Part shown: in pieces, positions 19,144-27,291 of the stretch
Layout: every line of letters starts with the position of its first letter
How positions within the stretch are numbered: the stretch's first letter is position 1
Assembly (NCBI GenBank): GCA_946631295.1
Contig: CAMOZY010000001.1
Coordinates: 92,573-156,572, forward strand
Reading direction: 5' to 3'
Length of the DNA: 64,000 nucleotides
Source: an uncultured Lachnospiraceae bacterium
GTDB lineage: Bacteria; Bacillota; Clostridia; Lachnospirales; Lachnospiraceae
Translations under genes and position numbers: made by a program
The notes under the pieces: model-generated
Databases searched by the model: none
Told to the model about the DNA's origin: nothing
What the model saw: the letters and a program-made list of their open reading frames with translations, nothing else

Positions 19144-21042
19144 ATGGCCAAAAGAAAAATAGCAGTATTCTCAACAGGATGGGCCGCAGATATCCTTGCT
19201 CAGTTCATGAGAGGAATGAGTGAGGAAGTCTCATCCGGCAATACAGATTTATATCTGTTCATGTGTTATGCGAACCCCGGCGAGATCAATGGTGCCCTCA
19301 CCGGCGATCTGAACATCATGAATCTTCCGGATCTGTCATTATTTGACGGAGCTGTTGTTGTGTCCAATCTTCTGGATTACCCTGTTGAGCGTAGTGAGAT
19401 TTTTGAAAAATGCAAGAAAGCAGGAATACCTGTCGTAAGCCACGGACTTGTTGTGGATGGTGCATGCAGTGTTATTACCGAGAACGGTATCGGGATGCGC
19501 GATCTTACCAGGCACCTTATTGATAAGCACGGCGTTAAGAATATCATATTCATAGCCGGTTCCCCCAATAACGGAGATTCAAACGACAGACTCGCTGCCG
19601 TAAGGGAAGTCTGTAAGGAAAAGGGACTGGACTTTTCAGATGACAATGTCGCATATACAAACTGGGATCTTACAAACTGCGAAAATATCATTTTAGACGC
19701 CTGCGAAAGAAACGAAATGCCGGATGCGTTCATATGTGCCAATGACGAACTGGCCATGACCGGCATTGTTGCACTTGAGAAGTACAACCTGGAGGCTCCG
19801 AAGGATGTGATAATCACAGGTTTTGACTGCCTGCAGGAAGCGCAGACCTTCTATCCTTCAATAGCATCCGTCAATCAGAATCTCAAAGAGCACGGCAGAA
19901 AATGTGCAGCCCTTATCAACGATATGATCGATGGACGTGAAGTGGAACCTCTTATCAAACTTCCATGCTCATTCTGTGAAGGCGAGAGCTGTGGCTGCAA
20001 CTGTCCCGAGGAAGCCGCAAACAGAAGGCTCAGATCGGGCACCATCACCTTCAAGAATATCCAGCTGGCAAATGCCGCAACCTGGCATACTATTGCTATC
20101 GAACGTACCATAATGGGATGTGATTCCTATACCGAGATCAGGCGTGCCGTAACCGGAATGCTCTCAAGAACACATACCTTTGAAGGAAGCGATTTCCACA
20201 TCCTTTTTGACCCTTCCTGTTACAGATCCGAGATTACAACCGAAGTCAGCAATGAAGACTTTGGTTACAGCGAGAAGATGGACGTTATCTTCTCAATGAA
20301 GGACAATGCCATCCAGAATATCCGCTCTATCAGAACCAAGGACCTTGTCCCGGGAATAAGCGATGATGATCCCAATCATCTCTATATCTTTATCCCCGTT
20401 CACGAGCGCGGGATCAAGATCGGATACATTGTTTTTGTTGACTGCTACGACAAGATCGAATCAAAGGCAATCCGTGAATTCCTTGAAAGATTCAATTCAG
20501 CAGTTGAAAAAGCAAGAAAGGCCATGTACCTCAAGGCCATCAACGATTCCGTCAGAGAGCTCTCTCATATCGATGCACTGACACATGTCAAGAACCGTAC
20601 CGCATATGAATTAAGGCTCGAGGAATTCAGGAAGAAGGCAGAGACAAAGAACAAGCCCGAATTCGGTATCGTTCTGTTCGACCTCAACAACCTCAAGAAG
20701 GTCAACGATGAACTCGGACACTATTCGGGTGACGAATATATCAAGAACTCCTGTAAGCTCATCTGCTCAATATACAAGAACAGCCCCGTATTCAGGATCG
20801 GCGGCGATGAATTCGTTGTAATCCTGGATGGAAAGGCATATCTGCAGAGAAACGAGCTCATCAGGGAATTCGAGACCGAAATGAACATAGTCATGAACAG
20901 CGACCGTCCTCTCGAAGAAAGAGTCTCCATCGCATACGGTATGGCTGTATTCGAAGAAGACGATACTGTGGACAGTGTTGTAAAGCGCGCGGACGTTGCG
21001 ATGTACAACACCAAGAAAAAGATGAAGGCCGGAAGAAAATGA
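19144..21042 (+). CDS. Cytosolic LacI-like sensor/GGDEF diguanylate cyclase
   Basis: A 632-residue soluble protein. The first ~275 residues form a LacI/ribose-binding-protein-like domain (KRKIAVFSTGW start, DAFICANDELAMTG, DVIITGFDCLQEA) with no DNA-binding helix-turn-helix before it. A Cys-rich joint, PCSFCEGESCGCNCPEE, follows, then a GAF-like stretch (about 300-470) and a C-terminal GGDEF domain with FDLNNLKKVNDELGH and RIGGDEF (GGDEF 553-557). The RxxD inhibitory site expected just before GGDEF is absent (YKNS instead), so feedback inhibition is unlikely. No signal peptide or membrane helix. I infer that a small ligand, perhaps a sugar, controls c-di-GMP synthesis. TTGAGGCAAAT precedes the ATG. 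A close paralogue lies at 29147-31048. Confidence 0.88.
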   Translation: MAKRKIAVFSTGWAADILAQFMRGMSEEVSSGNTDLYLFMCYANPGEINGALTGDLNIMNLPDLSLFDGAVVVSNLLDYPVERSEIFEKCKKAGIPVVSHGLVVDGACSVITENGIGMRDLTRHLIDKHGVKNIIFIAGSPNNGDSNDRLAAVREVCKEKGLDFSDDNVAYTNWDLTNCENIILDACERNEMPDAFICANDELAMTGIVALEKYNLEAPKDVIITGFDCLQEAQTFYPSIASVNQNLKEHGRKCAALINDMIDGREVEPLIKLPCSFCEGESCGCNCPEEAANRRLRSGTITFKNIQLANAATWHTIAIERTIMGCDSYTEIRRAVTGMLSRTHTFEGSDFHILFDPSCYRSEITTEVSNEDFGYSEKMDVIFSMKDNAIQNIRSIRTKDLVPGISDDDPNHLYIFIPVHERGIKIGYIVFVDCYDKIESKAIREFLERFNSAVEKARKAMYLKAINDSVRELSHIDALTHVKNRTAYELRLEEFRKKAETKNKPEFGIVLFDLNNLKKVNDELGHYSGDEYIKNSCKLICSIYKNSPVFRIGGDEFVVILDGKAYLQRNELIREFETEMNIVMNSDRPLEERVSIAYGMAVFEEDDTVDSVVKRADVAMYNTKKKMKAGRK

Positions 21043-21101
21043 TCAGGCTGTCTTAGAAGATGATCATCATCTTCAGCCATCTCCGAGAATATCAATAATA
21101 C

Positions 21102-21133
21102 AAAAAAGAGGAGCTTAAATGCTTCTCTTTTTT
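21102..21133. terminator. Bidirectional terminator between convergent genes
   Basis: AAAAAGAGGAGC and GCTTCTCTTTTTT pair around a TTAAAT loop; the A-run and T-run flank the stem on both sides, so it can serve the GGDEF gene and the unknown-function operon ending at 21207. Confidence 0.8.
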
Positions 21134-21206
21134 ATATCTGCCTATACACAATCTGTTTCGACTCATCTGTTTTGACAGATCTGCTTTTACCGAATCCGCT
21201 TCCGTC

Positions 21207-21848
21207 TTACGCCCAGGGATCTTCTTCCTTAGGCTCCTTGATGCCGGGAGTAAGATATTCTTCGTTCAAAAACCATTCTCCCGTGCTTCCTTTTTTACGG
21301 AGTCTTACCTGTCTGTCACTGTCAGATCCGGAGGATTTTACCCAGAGGGTAACATATCCGTCCTTCTCGTTATCATATGAATTGGGATGATCAAAAACCG
21401 TGATCTTAAAAGGCTCAGTAGGCTTGTAATTATTATCGGGAGTAGTTCCCTCAAAATAAGACCTCATCAGATAATCCTTACCTGTGAGCTGATCATGCAT
21501 CCTTGAGATTTCCTGGTTCATAAGTCCCGCAGGTCCCTTGAGGAATGTCAGCATCTCCTTGGTCCTGTCAAGATCCTTGTTGTAGTTGTTCATGGCAAGA
21601 ATGACAAGAGCAACAACACCGAACGGATTCTGAAGATTGGCCTGGGGAAGAGCCTTCATCTCATCAAGAGTCTCGGGAATCCTGTCAAAAGTGAAGGTTT
21701 CCTTCTTCTGTTTAATATTGTTGACAGCCTGATGCGCAAGCTTGTCTGCTCCCTTGAGCGCATTATCCACAACCTTTCTGCTGCCGCTGGTGACGGCGCT
21801 TGAGATGCTGTTTCCGGCACTGTTTAAGATACTGTCTAAAAATCCCAT
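21207..21848 (-). CDS. Conserved protein of unknown function, DUF6935-like
   Basis: A 213-residue soluble protein. An N-terminal amphipathic, Ser/Ala-rich stretch (MGFLDSILNSAGNSISSAV) precedes a compact domain containing NPFGVVALVILAMNNYNKD, MLTFLKGPAGLMNQEISRM, a DYLMRSYFEGTTPDNNY segment and a strand-rich end (YVTLWVKSSGSDSDRQVRL) closing with an acidic tail. The middle recalls Firmicute proteins classed as DUF6935; this is from memory and only moderate. Function unknown. It is the last of three consecutive minus-strand genes (24351 to 21207) spaced 15 and 61 bp apart, with a good site AAAGGAGTTTTGAAAT. No catalytic residues can be named. Confidence 0.7.
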   Translation of the reverse strand: MGFLDSILNSAGNSISSAVTSGSRKVVDNALKGADKLAHQAVNNIKQKKETFTFDRIPETLDEMKALPQANLQNPFGVVALVILAMNNYNKDLDRTKEMLTFLKGPAGLMNQEISRMHDQLTGKDYLMRSYFEGTTPDNNYKPTEPFKITVFDHPNSYDNEKDGYVTLWVKSSGSDSDRQVRLRKKGSTGEWFLNEEYLTPGIKEPKEEDPWA

Positions 21849-21909
21849 ATTTCAAAACTCCTTTCGGTTATCTTTTGGAAATCCGTACATATTATAACAG
21901 ATTCTTATC

Positions 21910-23049
21910 TCATGGTGCCTGTTTTGCAACATTGCCTGCCAGCAATTCGCATCTTCTTAGCATGGACCACATGAGATCGATATACTGTGTTCCGTTTGTT
22001 GCGGGATCCTTGGGGGACATGACCTCATTAGCCACCTTACTTACATATGAATCATAATGCATGATGGAATAAGGGAATTCCTGAGTATTGTATCTGTAAT
22101 TATTGAGTATATCCCTCGCCTCCTTATAAGTGGAGCGAAGGTAATCCAAAGCTTCATGAAGAATTTCGGCAAGGTAAGCCGTTGCGTTCAGGCCATTAAA
22201 ATATCCGAACACTTCAGTATCGAGAGTTGCGATCTTCTGTATCTCATCGGCAAATTTCGAGATCTCGGGAAGACGTGTGATCCTCTTAGTGTCACTGTCA
22301 ACTATAGTAAAATAATTGAACCAGTAAGGATCGGGATAGCTGAGAGTATCATGGATCATGTAACCGATCGGACCTGCCTGTTTAAAATCATCAAGCATGT
22401 GTTCAACAATAAGCTGTTTATTTAACTCAGGTCCGTTCTCCTTTTTGACTGCAGGCATCTCATTGAAGATTGAAGCCACCTTATAGCGGTTCAGTATCTT
22501 GTCGTAGTCGGTGCATGCATCTTCTATCATTTCGAGAATGTCGGAATAATGCTCACTGCGTATGACAATATCCGTGTGTATGACGGTATAAATCTGCCTG
22601 AGAAGCCCGCTGCTGATTATATCCTGTAAATACATATAGATATCGTTAAGATACTTTCCGCCTTTTCCGTTTATGATGCGCCACAGTTCAAGAGAGGTCA
22701 TCAGGTCGCTGCCTGTCAGACCCGCATCCTTATTGGCGAGATCATCCAGATCCGTATAATCAACATTCTTCAGCCACTTATTCTTCTCATGAAAATCATA
22801 CAGGTTACCGAAAAGGATCTCATCAGCAAATGCAAGGATTGAATTTTCTGCAGAAGAATATCCCTCACCGGAATTAAGCTTGACCAGATCGTTCAGCATT
22901 TTTTTGGACAGCGATAAGGCTTTATCCATAAGAGATGCTACATCATAACTGGACATGTTGCGTGCATCCCTGGGGCCGGCGTCTTTTTTCTTATCGGCAG
23001 TGCTTTCCGCACCCTGTTCGTTACTTACTTCCATATTTTCATCAGCCAT
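21910..23049 (-). CDS. Protein of unknown function, helical, middle gene of a three-gene operon
   Basis: A 379-residue protein I do not recognise. The first ~30 residues are charged and low-complexity (MADENMEVSNEQGAEST, then KKKDAGPRD), with no signal peptide. The rest appears mostly alpha-helical, rich in Leu, Tyr, Asp and Ile, with no obvious catalytic motif, Cys pair or nucleotide-binding loop. GGGAGGATGATCCG is a good ribosome binding site. Its stop-to-start distances to the flanking unknown genes (15 bp upstream, 61 bp downstream) show one transcription unit. A structural or scaffold role is possible, but nothing in the sequence proves it. Confidence 0.65.
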   Translation of the reverse strand: MADENMEVSNEQGAESTADKKKDAGPRDARNMSSYDVASLMDKALSLSKKMLNDLVKLNSGEGYSSAENSILAFADEILFGNLYDFHEKNKWLKNVDYTDLDDLANKDAGLTGSDLMTSLELWRIINGKGGKYLNDIYMYLQDIISSGLLRQIYTVIHTDIVIRSEHYSDILEMIEDACTDYDKILNRYKVASIFNEMPAVKKENGPELNKQLIVEHMLDDFKQAGPIGYMIHDTLSYPDPYWFNYFTIVDSDTKRITRLPEISKFADEIQKIATLDTEVFGYFNGLNATAYLAEILHEALDYLRSTYKEARDILNNYRYNTQEFPYSIMHYDSYVSKVANEVMSPKDPATNGTQYIDLMWSMLRRCELLAGNVAKQAP

Positions 23050-23064
23050 CGGATCATCCTCCCT

Positions 23065-24351
23065 TTAAAATCTGTTTTCGTAAGTTTCGATATACCATCT
23101 TCCGTCTCCGATCCGTCTGCAGATGTGACTTGAGGGAGATCCGATCTGTTTTCCGTTCTTGTCAAAGGCCGAAGTCTGGACGATTGCTTCCTCTTCCTTT
23201 TCTCCGTAGGCTGCCTTTATCTTTGCCTGCTCTTCATCATCCAGGAAGAAATTGTCTATGCTCTTATCATCGTAACCCTGAATGACCCGAATCTCTGTCT
23301 TATCGGGATTGACACTTGCGTGTACGTATTCTCCGTGGAATCTCTCCTGGTGCAGATCCCAGTGATAGCTTAAGAGGCTCTGCTGTACGGGGTTTTCTTT
23401 TCTCGACCGGCAGATACAGTCAAGGTAAAGGTTGTAATTCTTTTCCTTGATCGCTGTCATGAAGATCTCGACAAGGCGGTCAGGTGTAACATCATCAGGC
23501 ACTTCCTTAACAGTGTAGAAATCATCCTTTAATTGTGCCAGTTTATCCTCGTCGATGAATCTGCCGGTATGCTCTCCGCTTTCATCATATACAGCCATGA
23601 TATGTCCGGGAACATAGAGTGCGACAGGCTCAACCACCCATGCCATCACAGGACCGGAGGATTTGTTTTCACCGGCATCGGGAATATCATATGTGATATC
23701 CGTTATCTTGCCTATCACCGACCATTCCTTTACATCCATCATGGTCGTATCAACCTGACGGCGGTAACGTTTTACGGCTTCATAGGGTCCGAGCCACTCC
23801 CTTCCGTCTATGCGGAGGAAATACATACCGTCAGAACGTGTTCCGCTCCAGATGTATTCGGCATCAGAACCGTCGAACTGATTGTCCGGATAGCGGATAT
23901 TATCCAGCACCACGATCTTATCCCTCATATCTTCTATGGTATGCTTCTTGAAATCAGGAACAGGGAAATTCTTTTCGATCTTATTTTCCGCATTGGCGGA
24001 AAGGAAATCATTCCATGCCTTTTCACTTGCATCTGCAAAATGTCCACGGAGTTTTTCTTCGTTTACAAGATAAGCACACATCGCATCGTCTATGGTCACG
24101 ATATTGCCTGCACCGCCCTTCACGCACGCCTTCGCGCGGGCATACAGATCCTTCACGCGATCATTATCGGGTGCAAACTCGACAAGCATCTTGATCCTGC
24201 CGAGAGCATCTTCCTTATTGCGGAAAACATAGCCTGCGGCACCCTGTGCACGTGCTACTTCCTTTTCATATTCTTCCAGATAATGTGTTGCCTGGGTGAT
24301 ACGTGAATCCAGACTGGATTCGGTGATGGTAAATACAGAACTGTCAAACAT
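23065..24351 (-). CDS. Protein of unknown function, first gene of a three-gene operon
   Basis: A 428-residue soluble protein I do not recognise. Residues ~10-110 look like helical hairpins of TPR or coiled-coil type (RITQATHYLEEYEKEVARAQ; NDRVKDLYARAKACVKGG). Residues ~150-270 form a beta-rich part with repeated Tyr/Trp-Gly turns (YIWSGTRSDGMYFLRIDGRE). The last ~130 residues resemble an NTF2-like fold in layout (VEIFMTAIKEKNYNLYLDC ... DGRWYIETYENRF), which suggests ligand binding. ATG 24351 is preferred because GAAAGGGAAAAAAGT precedes it; ATG 24378 has no site. A promoter with an extended -10 lies about 90 bases upstream. Function unknown. Confidence 0.65.
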   Translation of the reverse strand: MFDSSVFTITESSLDSRITQATHYLEEYEKEVARAQGAAGYVFRNKEDALGRIKMLVEFAPDNDRVKDLYARAKACVKGGAGNIVTIDDAMCAYLVNEEKLRGHFADASEKAWNDFLSANAENKIEKNFPVPDFKKHTIEDMRDKIVVLDNIRYPDNQFDGSDAEYIWSGTRSDGMYFLRIDGREWLGPYEAVKRYRRQVDTTMMDVKEWSVIGKITDITYDIPDAGENKSSGPVMAWVVEPVALYVPGHIMAVYDESGEHTGRFIDEDKLAQLKDDFYTVKEVPDDVTPDRLVEIFMTAIKEKNYNLYLDCICRSRKENPVQQSLLSYHWDLHQERFHGEYVHASVNPDKTEIRVIQGYDDKSIDNFFLDDEEQAKIKAAYGEKEEEAIVQTSAFDKNGKQIGSPSSHICRRIGDGRWYIETYENRF

Positions 24352-24441
24352 ACTTTTTTCCCTTTCTGTATAGATCATATTAACTGCCGCAGCGTTGGTC
24401 TTTTATTGCAGACACCTGCCACAACACAGATTTTCAATAAT

Positions 24442-24447
24442 ATTATA
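24442..24447 (-). promoter_or_regulatory. Extended -10 promoter for the unknown-function operon
   Basis: On the minus strand TGT-TATAAT, an extended -10 box with a poor -35, about 90 bases before the ATG at 24351. Confidence 0.45.
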
Positions 24448-24488
24448 ACATAGTCCGATAAGGTTTACCTTGTACTTAAGTACACCGA

Positions 24489-24520
24489 CAAAAAAGCTCC
24501 CTGCCACGGCGGCAGGGAGC
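24489..24520 (-). terminator. Strong terminator after the first acidic lipoprotein gene
   Basis: On the minus strand GCTCCCTGCC, loop GCCGT, GGCAGGGAGC, then TTTTTT: a ten-base perfect GC-rich stem, 18 bases past the stop at 24539. Confidence 0.92.
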
Positions 24521-24538
24521 AATGTCAAGTTTTTGAAA

Positions 24539-26131
24539 TCAGTTGTTTGTTCCAACAATGGCATTGATTCCGGGGAACGGATCATTCATAACATTCACAT
24601 ACCAGCTGTCATAGTTGAAGGGATACATATCAGCATATCCGGTTTCCCAGTTTACACACATGGAAGGAAGATCAGATTCGGAAACATCGTAGAAATCATC
24701 GAAATCAGATCCCCATGCGCGGAGGAAAAGCTTTATCTCAGCCCAGGTTCCGTCATCACCATAGAGCCATATATCAGCTGAAATGTAGTCAGGAAGGAGC
24801 TGTCCGTCTGCTTCGGGATCGATGTAGAAATAGGTATCCTCAACATCAAATCCGATGACATCTCCGGATTCTGACATAAGCCAGCCGATATCGGTGGAAT
24901 CCTCAAGGAATTGCATGTAGCAGTCAACATCAGTATCACCTTCGCTGTCTACAAGTTCGAAATGAACCTGATCATCACCTTCGAAGGTAAAGGTTGCAAG
25001 GCAGTCATAAGCATATCCGATATTATCTGCATAATCGTCGCATGCATCACATACGATCCAGAAGCCGTACCAGCCTCTCTCCCACCACTCGGCATAGGAA
25101 CTGAAATCAGTGGTTCCGTTTCCTGTGGAGGTGTTGGGCACTTCAGTGGTCATATATTCCACATTGATGGTAAGCGTGTTAAGAAGCTCTCTGAAATCCT
25201 CAGTTACAGCATCATCATAGCTTGAACCTGTGGTATAGATATAAACAGCCTGCATCTCACCCCAGTTGTTACGATATGTCACATCGAGGGGAACGATGAA
25301 CTCTGCACTGATATCTCCCCAGAAATCCTCATAGGTGTAGAGATATCCGGTAAGATATCCTACACTGATGGTTTCTACCTTGGGATCATAATACTGGATG
25401 TCAGCAATCTTCTCATCAACGAAATCCCATCCGCTGAGTGAAGTTACATAAATGATCTGCTTTCCGTCTGCAGATACAAGATCACCGAACTCCGATGCAG
25501 GATCTGCCTCGCGAAGTCCTGAACCGTACTCAACACTGTAAAGTCCGTCGCCGTAAGTAAATACTCCGCCGACAGCAGTATTTCCGCCGCCTGAAACTGA
25601 AACAGGCTCTGCATCCGAATCAACTGAAAGAGATGCAAGAACTGCAACGGGAATATCATCATCGTACTTGAAGCCGTCACTTGTAACAAGGATGATCTTC
25701 TTATTGACCTTGCCGTAAACAGCGAAGGTAGTCTTATAAGAAGCACCTGTCCACTTTACGCCTTCGATGGTGAACTCAACATCCTTAGCCTTCTCTTCAC
25801 CATCCTTGAAATCCTCGATGAACTGCTTTGCATCGTCCTTTTCTACAACCGTAAAATAAAGATGATTGCCATCCTCATCCTCAAGAACGATACTGCTCTC
25901 GGAATCACCTTCCTCTGCTTCTCCTCCCTTGGGAACAAGAAGTGTGAAAACACCGATGGTATCTTCCTTACCCTTTATCTCGGGAACTTCGAGAGAATCA
26001 TCATCTTCTTCTTTAACCTCTGTCTGAGGTTCTCCGGTTTCCTTGCCACAGCCTGAGAGGGCAGCTGCTGCCATCATAAGGCTTAAAATGACGGCAAGGC
26101 CTTTTTTACGAAACGTCATTTTTTTGCTCAT
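24539..26131 (-). CDS. Acidic, Trp/Tyr-rich surface lipoprotein (paralogue 1)
   Basis: A 530-residue secreted lipoprotein. The signal peptide (SKKMTFRKKGLAVILSLMM) ends in a lipobox, AAALSGCG, so Cys would be lipidated and the protein anchored outside the membrane. A low-complexity acidic linker (EVKEEDDDSLEVPEIKGKE) follows. Then comes an N-terminal domain beginning IGVFTLLVPKG and a very acidic C-terminal half rich in aromatic residues (WWERGWYGFWIVCDACDDY; LRAWGSDFDDFYDVS; YPFNYDSWYVNVM). ATG 26131 is chosen because AAAAGGAGATATT precedes it. It shares order and motifs throughout with the lipoprotein at 31105-32727. Ca2+ or carbohydrate binding would fit the composition, but no known family is recognised. 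Confidence 0.8.
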   Translation of the reverse strand: MSKKMTFRKKGLAVILSLMMAAAALSGCGKETGEPQTEVKEEDDDSLEVPEIKGKEDTIGVFTLLVPKGGEAEEGDSESSIVLEDEDGNHLYFTVVEKDDAKQFIEDFKDGEEKAKDVEFTIEGVKWTGASYKTTFAVYGKVNKKIILVTSDGFKYDDDIPVAVLASLSVDSDAEPVSVSGGGNTAVGGVFTYGDGLYSVEYGSGLREADPASEFGDLVSADGKQIIYVTSLSGWDFVDEKIADIQYYDPKVETISVGYLTGYLYTYEDFWGDISAEFIVPLDVTYRNNWGEMQAVYIYTTGSSYDDAVTEDFRELLNTLTINVEYMTTEVPNTSTGNGTTDFSSYAEWWERGWYGFWIVCDACDDYADNIGYAYDCLATFTFEGDDQVHFELVDSEGDTDVDCYMQFLEDSTDIGWLMSESGDVIGFDVEDTYFYIDPEADGQLLPDYISADIWLYGDDGTWAEIKLFLRAWGSDFDDFYDVSESDLPSMCVNWETGYADMYPFNYDSWYVNVMNDPFPGINAIVGTNN

Positions 26132-26279
26132 AATATCTCCTTTTCTAAAACCGGTTCGTAAGAACACTATCGAATATTTTACAATAATTTAATAATTTTT
26201 AAAACCCTAATATGCATTTATTCGGAAAAAAGAGGCTTCAAATGACATAATCTATCTTTTTTACTGAAGGCTGACACTG

Positions 26280-26285
26280 TATAAT
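26280..26285 (+). promoter_or_regulatory. Candidate -10 box for the esterase-sulfatase pair
   Basis: A TATAAT lies 68 bases before the ATG at 26353; the -35 region is only a T-rich stretch. The 185-base divergent gap also has a weaker TAAAAT on the other strand for the lipoprotein gene. Confidence 0.35.
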
Positions 26286-26352
26286 GTATTGGATATGGCA
26301 GCTATACAGGAAGCTGACCTCGGGCTACAGGAATCTGTAAAGGGGGCATAAT

Positions 26353-27291
26353 ATGGATTACAGACAATATCTGATTGACTACTGGAATATGATAGACAAG
26401 GGAAACGCTCAGGACTACTGCAACGGAGTAGATCCGAAGGGCTTCAGGGCCGAAAAGCACATCCCCTATCTTGGAGATTATGATCCGGCTCATATGCTGA
26501 ATCTGTATTATCCCGAAGGATTTACCGCTTCAGGCGGCAAACTCCCTTCGATCATTTATATACACGGCGGCGGATGGCTGTACGGAAGCCCTGATGTTTC
26601 AGAAAGATATCTGGGATATCTTGCATCACAGGGCTTTGCGGTTATGGGAATGAACTACAGGCTTTTAGACAGGGCAAACCTTCGTGACGAGATTGCCGAT
26701 ATTTTCGATGCAATGCACTGGCTCGGAAAGCACGGGGCAGAGAGAGGATTTGACCTTTCAAAAGTACTTGTCTGCGGTGATTCTGCAGGCGGACATCTTA
26801 CCATACTCTCGACATGCGTAAGTTTCAGCGAAAAACTGCAGGCCATCTACAATGTTAAACCTCTGCCCTTTAAAATTACCGCATGCTCCGTGAGCAGTCC
26901 TGTCACAGAGACATCCGAACTCTATATTTCGGATGCAAAGGGAACTCCCAACGGAGAAGGAACTGCTAAGGCTTATCTTGATATGATGCTCGGTTTTCAG
27001 GGAGATGCAGCTCCCTGGAACGGACATATGGCAGCTTCGGAAACCATTCCGGGGATTGATATGCCACCCATATATATAATCGATTCCGAGATGGATTCAC
27101 TCAGCATGCATACCGGATATCTCCTCGATACGCTGGAGAAGAACGGCTGCAGATATGAAAAGATCTTCTGGACAAAGGAAGAGGGCATTCACCTTCTTCA
27201 TGTATTTAATATAAGTCACTGGGAGTGGAAGGAAAGCATCGACGCCAATAACGGAATGCTTGATTTCTTCAGAAGGGTAAATGAAACGTGA
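26353..27291 (+). CDS. Alpha/beta-hydrolase esterase (HSL/acetyl-esterase type)
   Basis: A 312-residue cytosolic esterase. It shows the oxyanion motif IYIHGGGWLYG, the nucleophile elbow VCGDSAGGH (catalytic Ser), a likely acidic residue in IIDSEMDSLS and the catalytic His in EGIHLLHVF near the C-terminus. This is the hormone-sensitive-lipase-like group that contains short-chain acyl and acetyl-xylan-oligosaccharide esterases; the substrate is not known. GGGGGCATAAT precedes the ATG. Its end overlaps the start of the sulfatase-like gene by 11 bp, so the two are co-translated. Confidence 0.88.
   Translation: MDYRQYLIDYWNMIDKGNAQDYCNGVDPKGFRAEKHIPYLGDYDPAHMLNLYYPEGFTASGGKLPSIIYIHGGGWLYGSPDVSERYLGYLASQGFAVMGMNYRLLDRANLRDEIADIFDAMHWLGKHGAERGFDLSKVLVCGDSAGGHLTILSTCVSFSEKLQAIYNVKPLPFKITACSVSSPVTETSELYISDAKGTPNGEGTAKAYLDMMLGFQGDAAPWNGHMAASETIPGIDMPPIYIIDSEMDSLSMHTGYLLDTLEKNGCRYEKIFWTKEEGIHLLHVFNISHWEWKESIDANNGMLDFFRRVNET

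Noticed and set aside
23533..24306. A 257-codon open frame on the plus strand
   Set aside because: Antisense shadow of the first gene of the unknown-function operon; composition is not protein-like.
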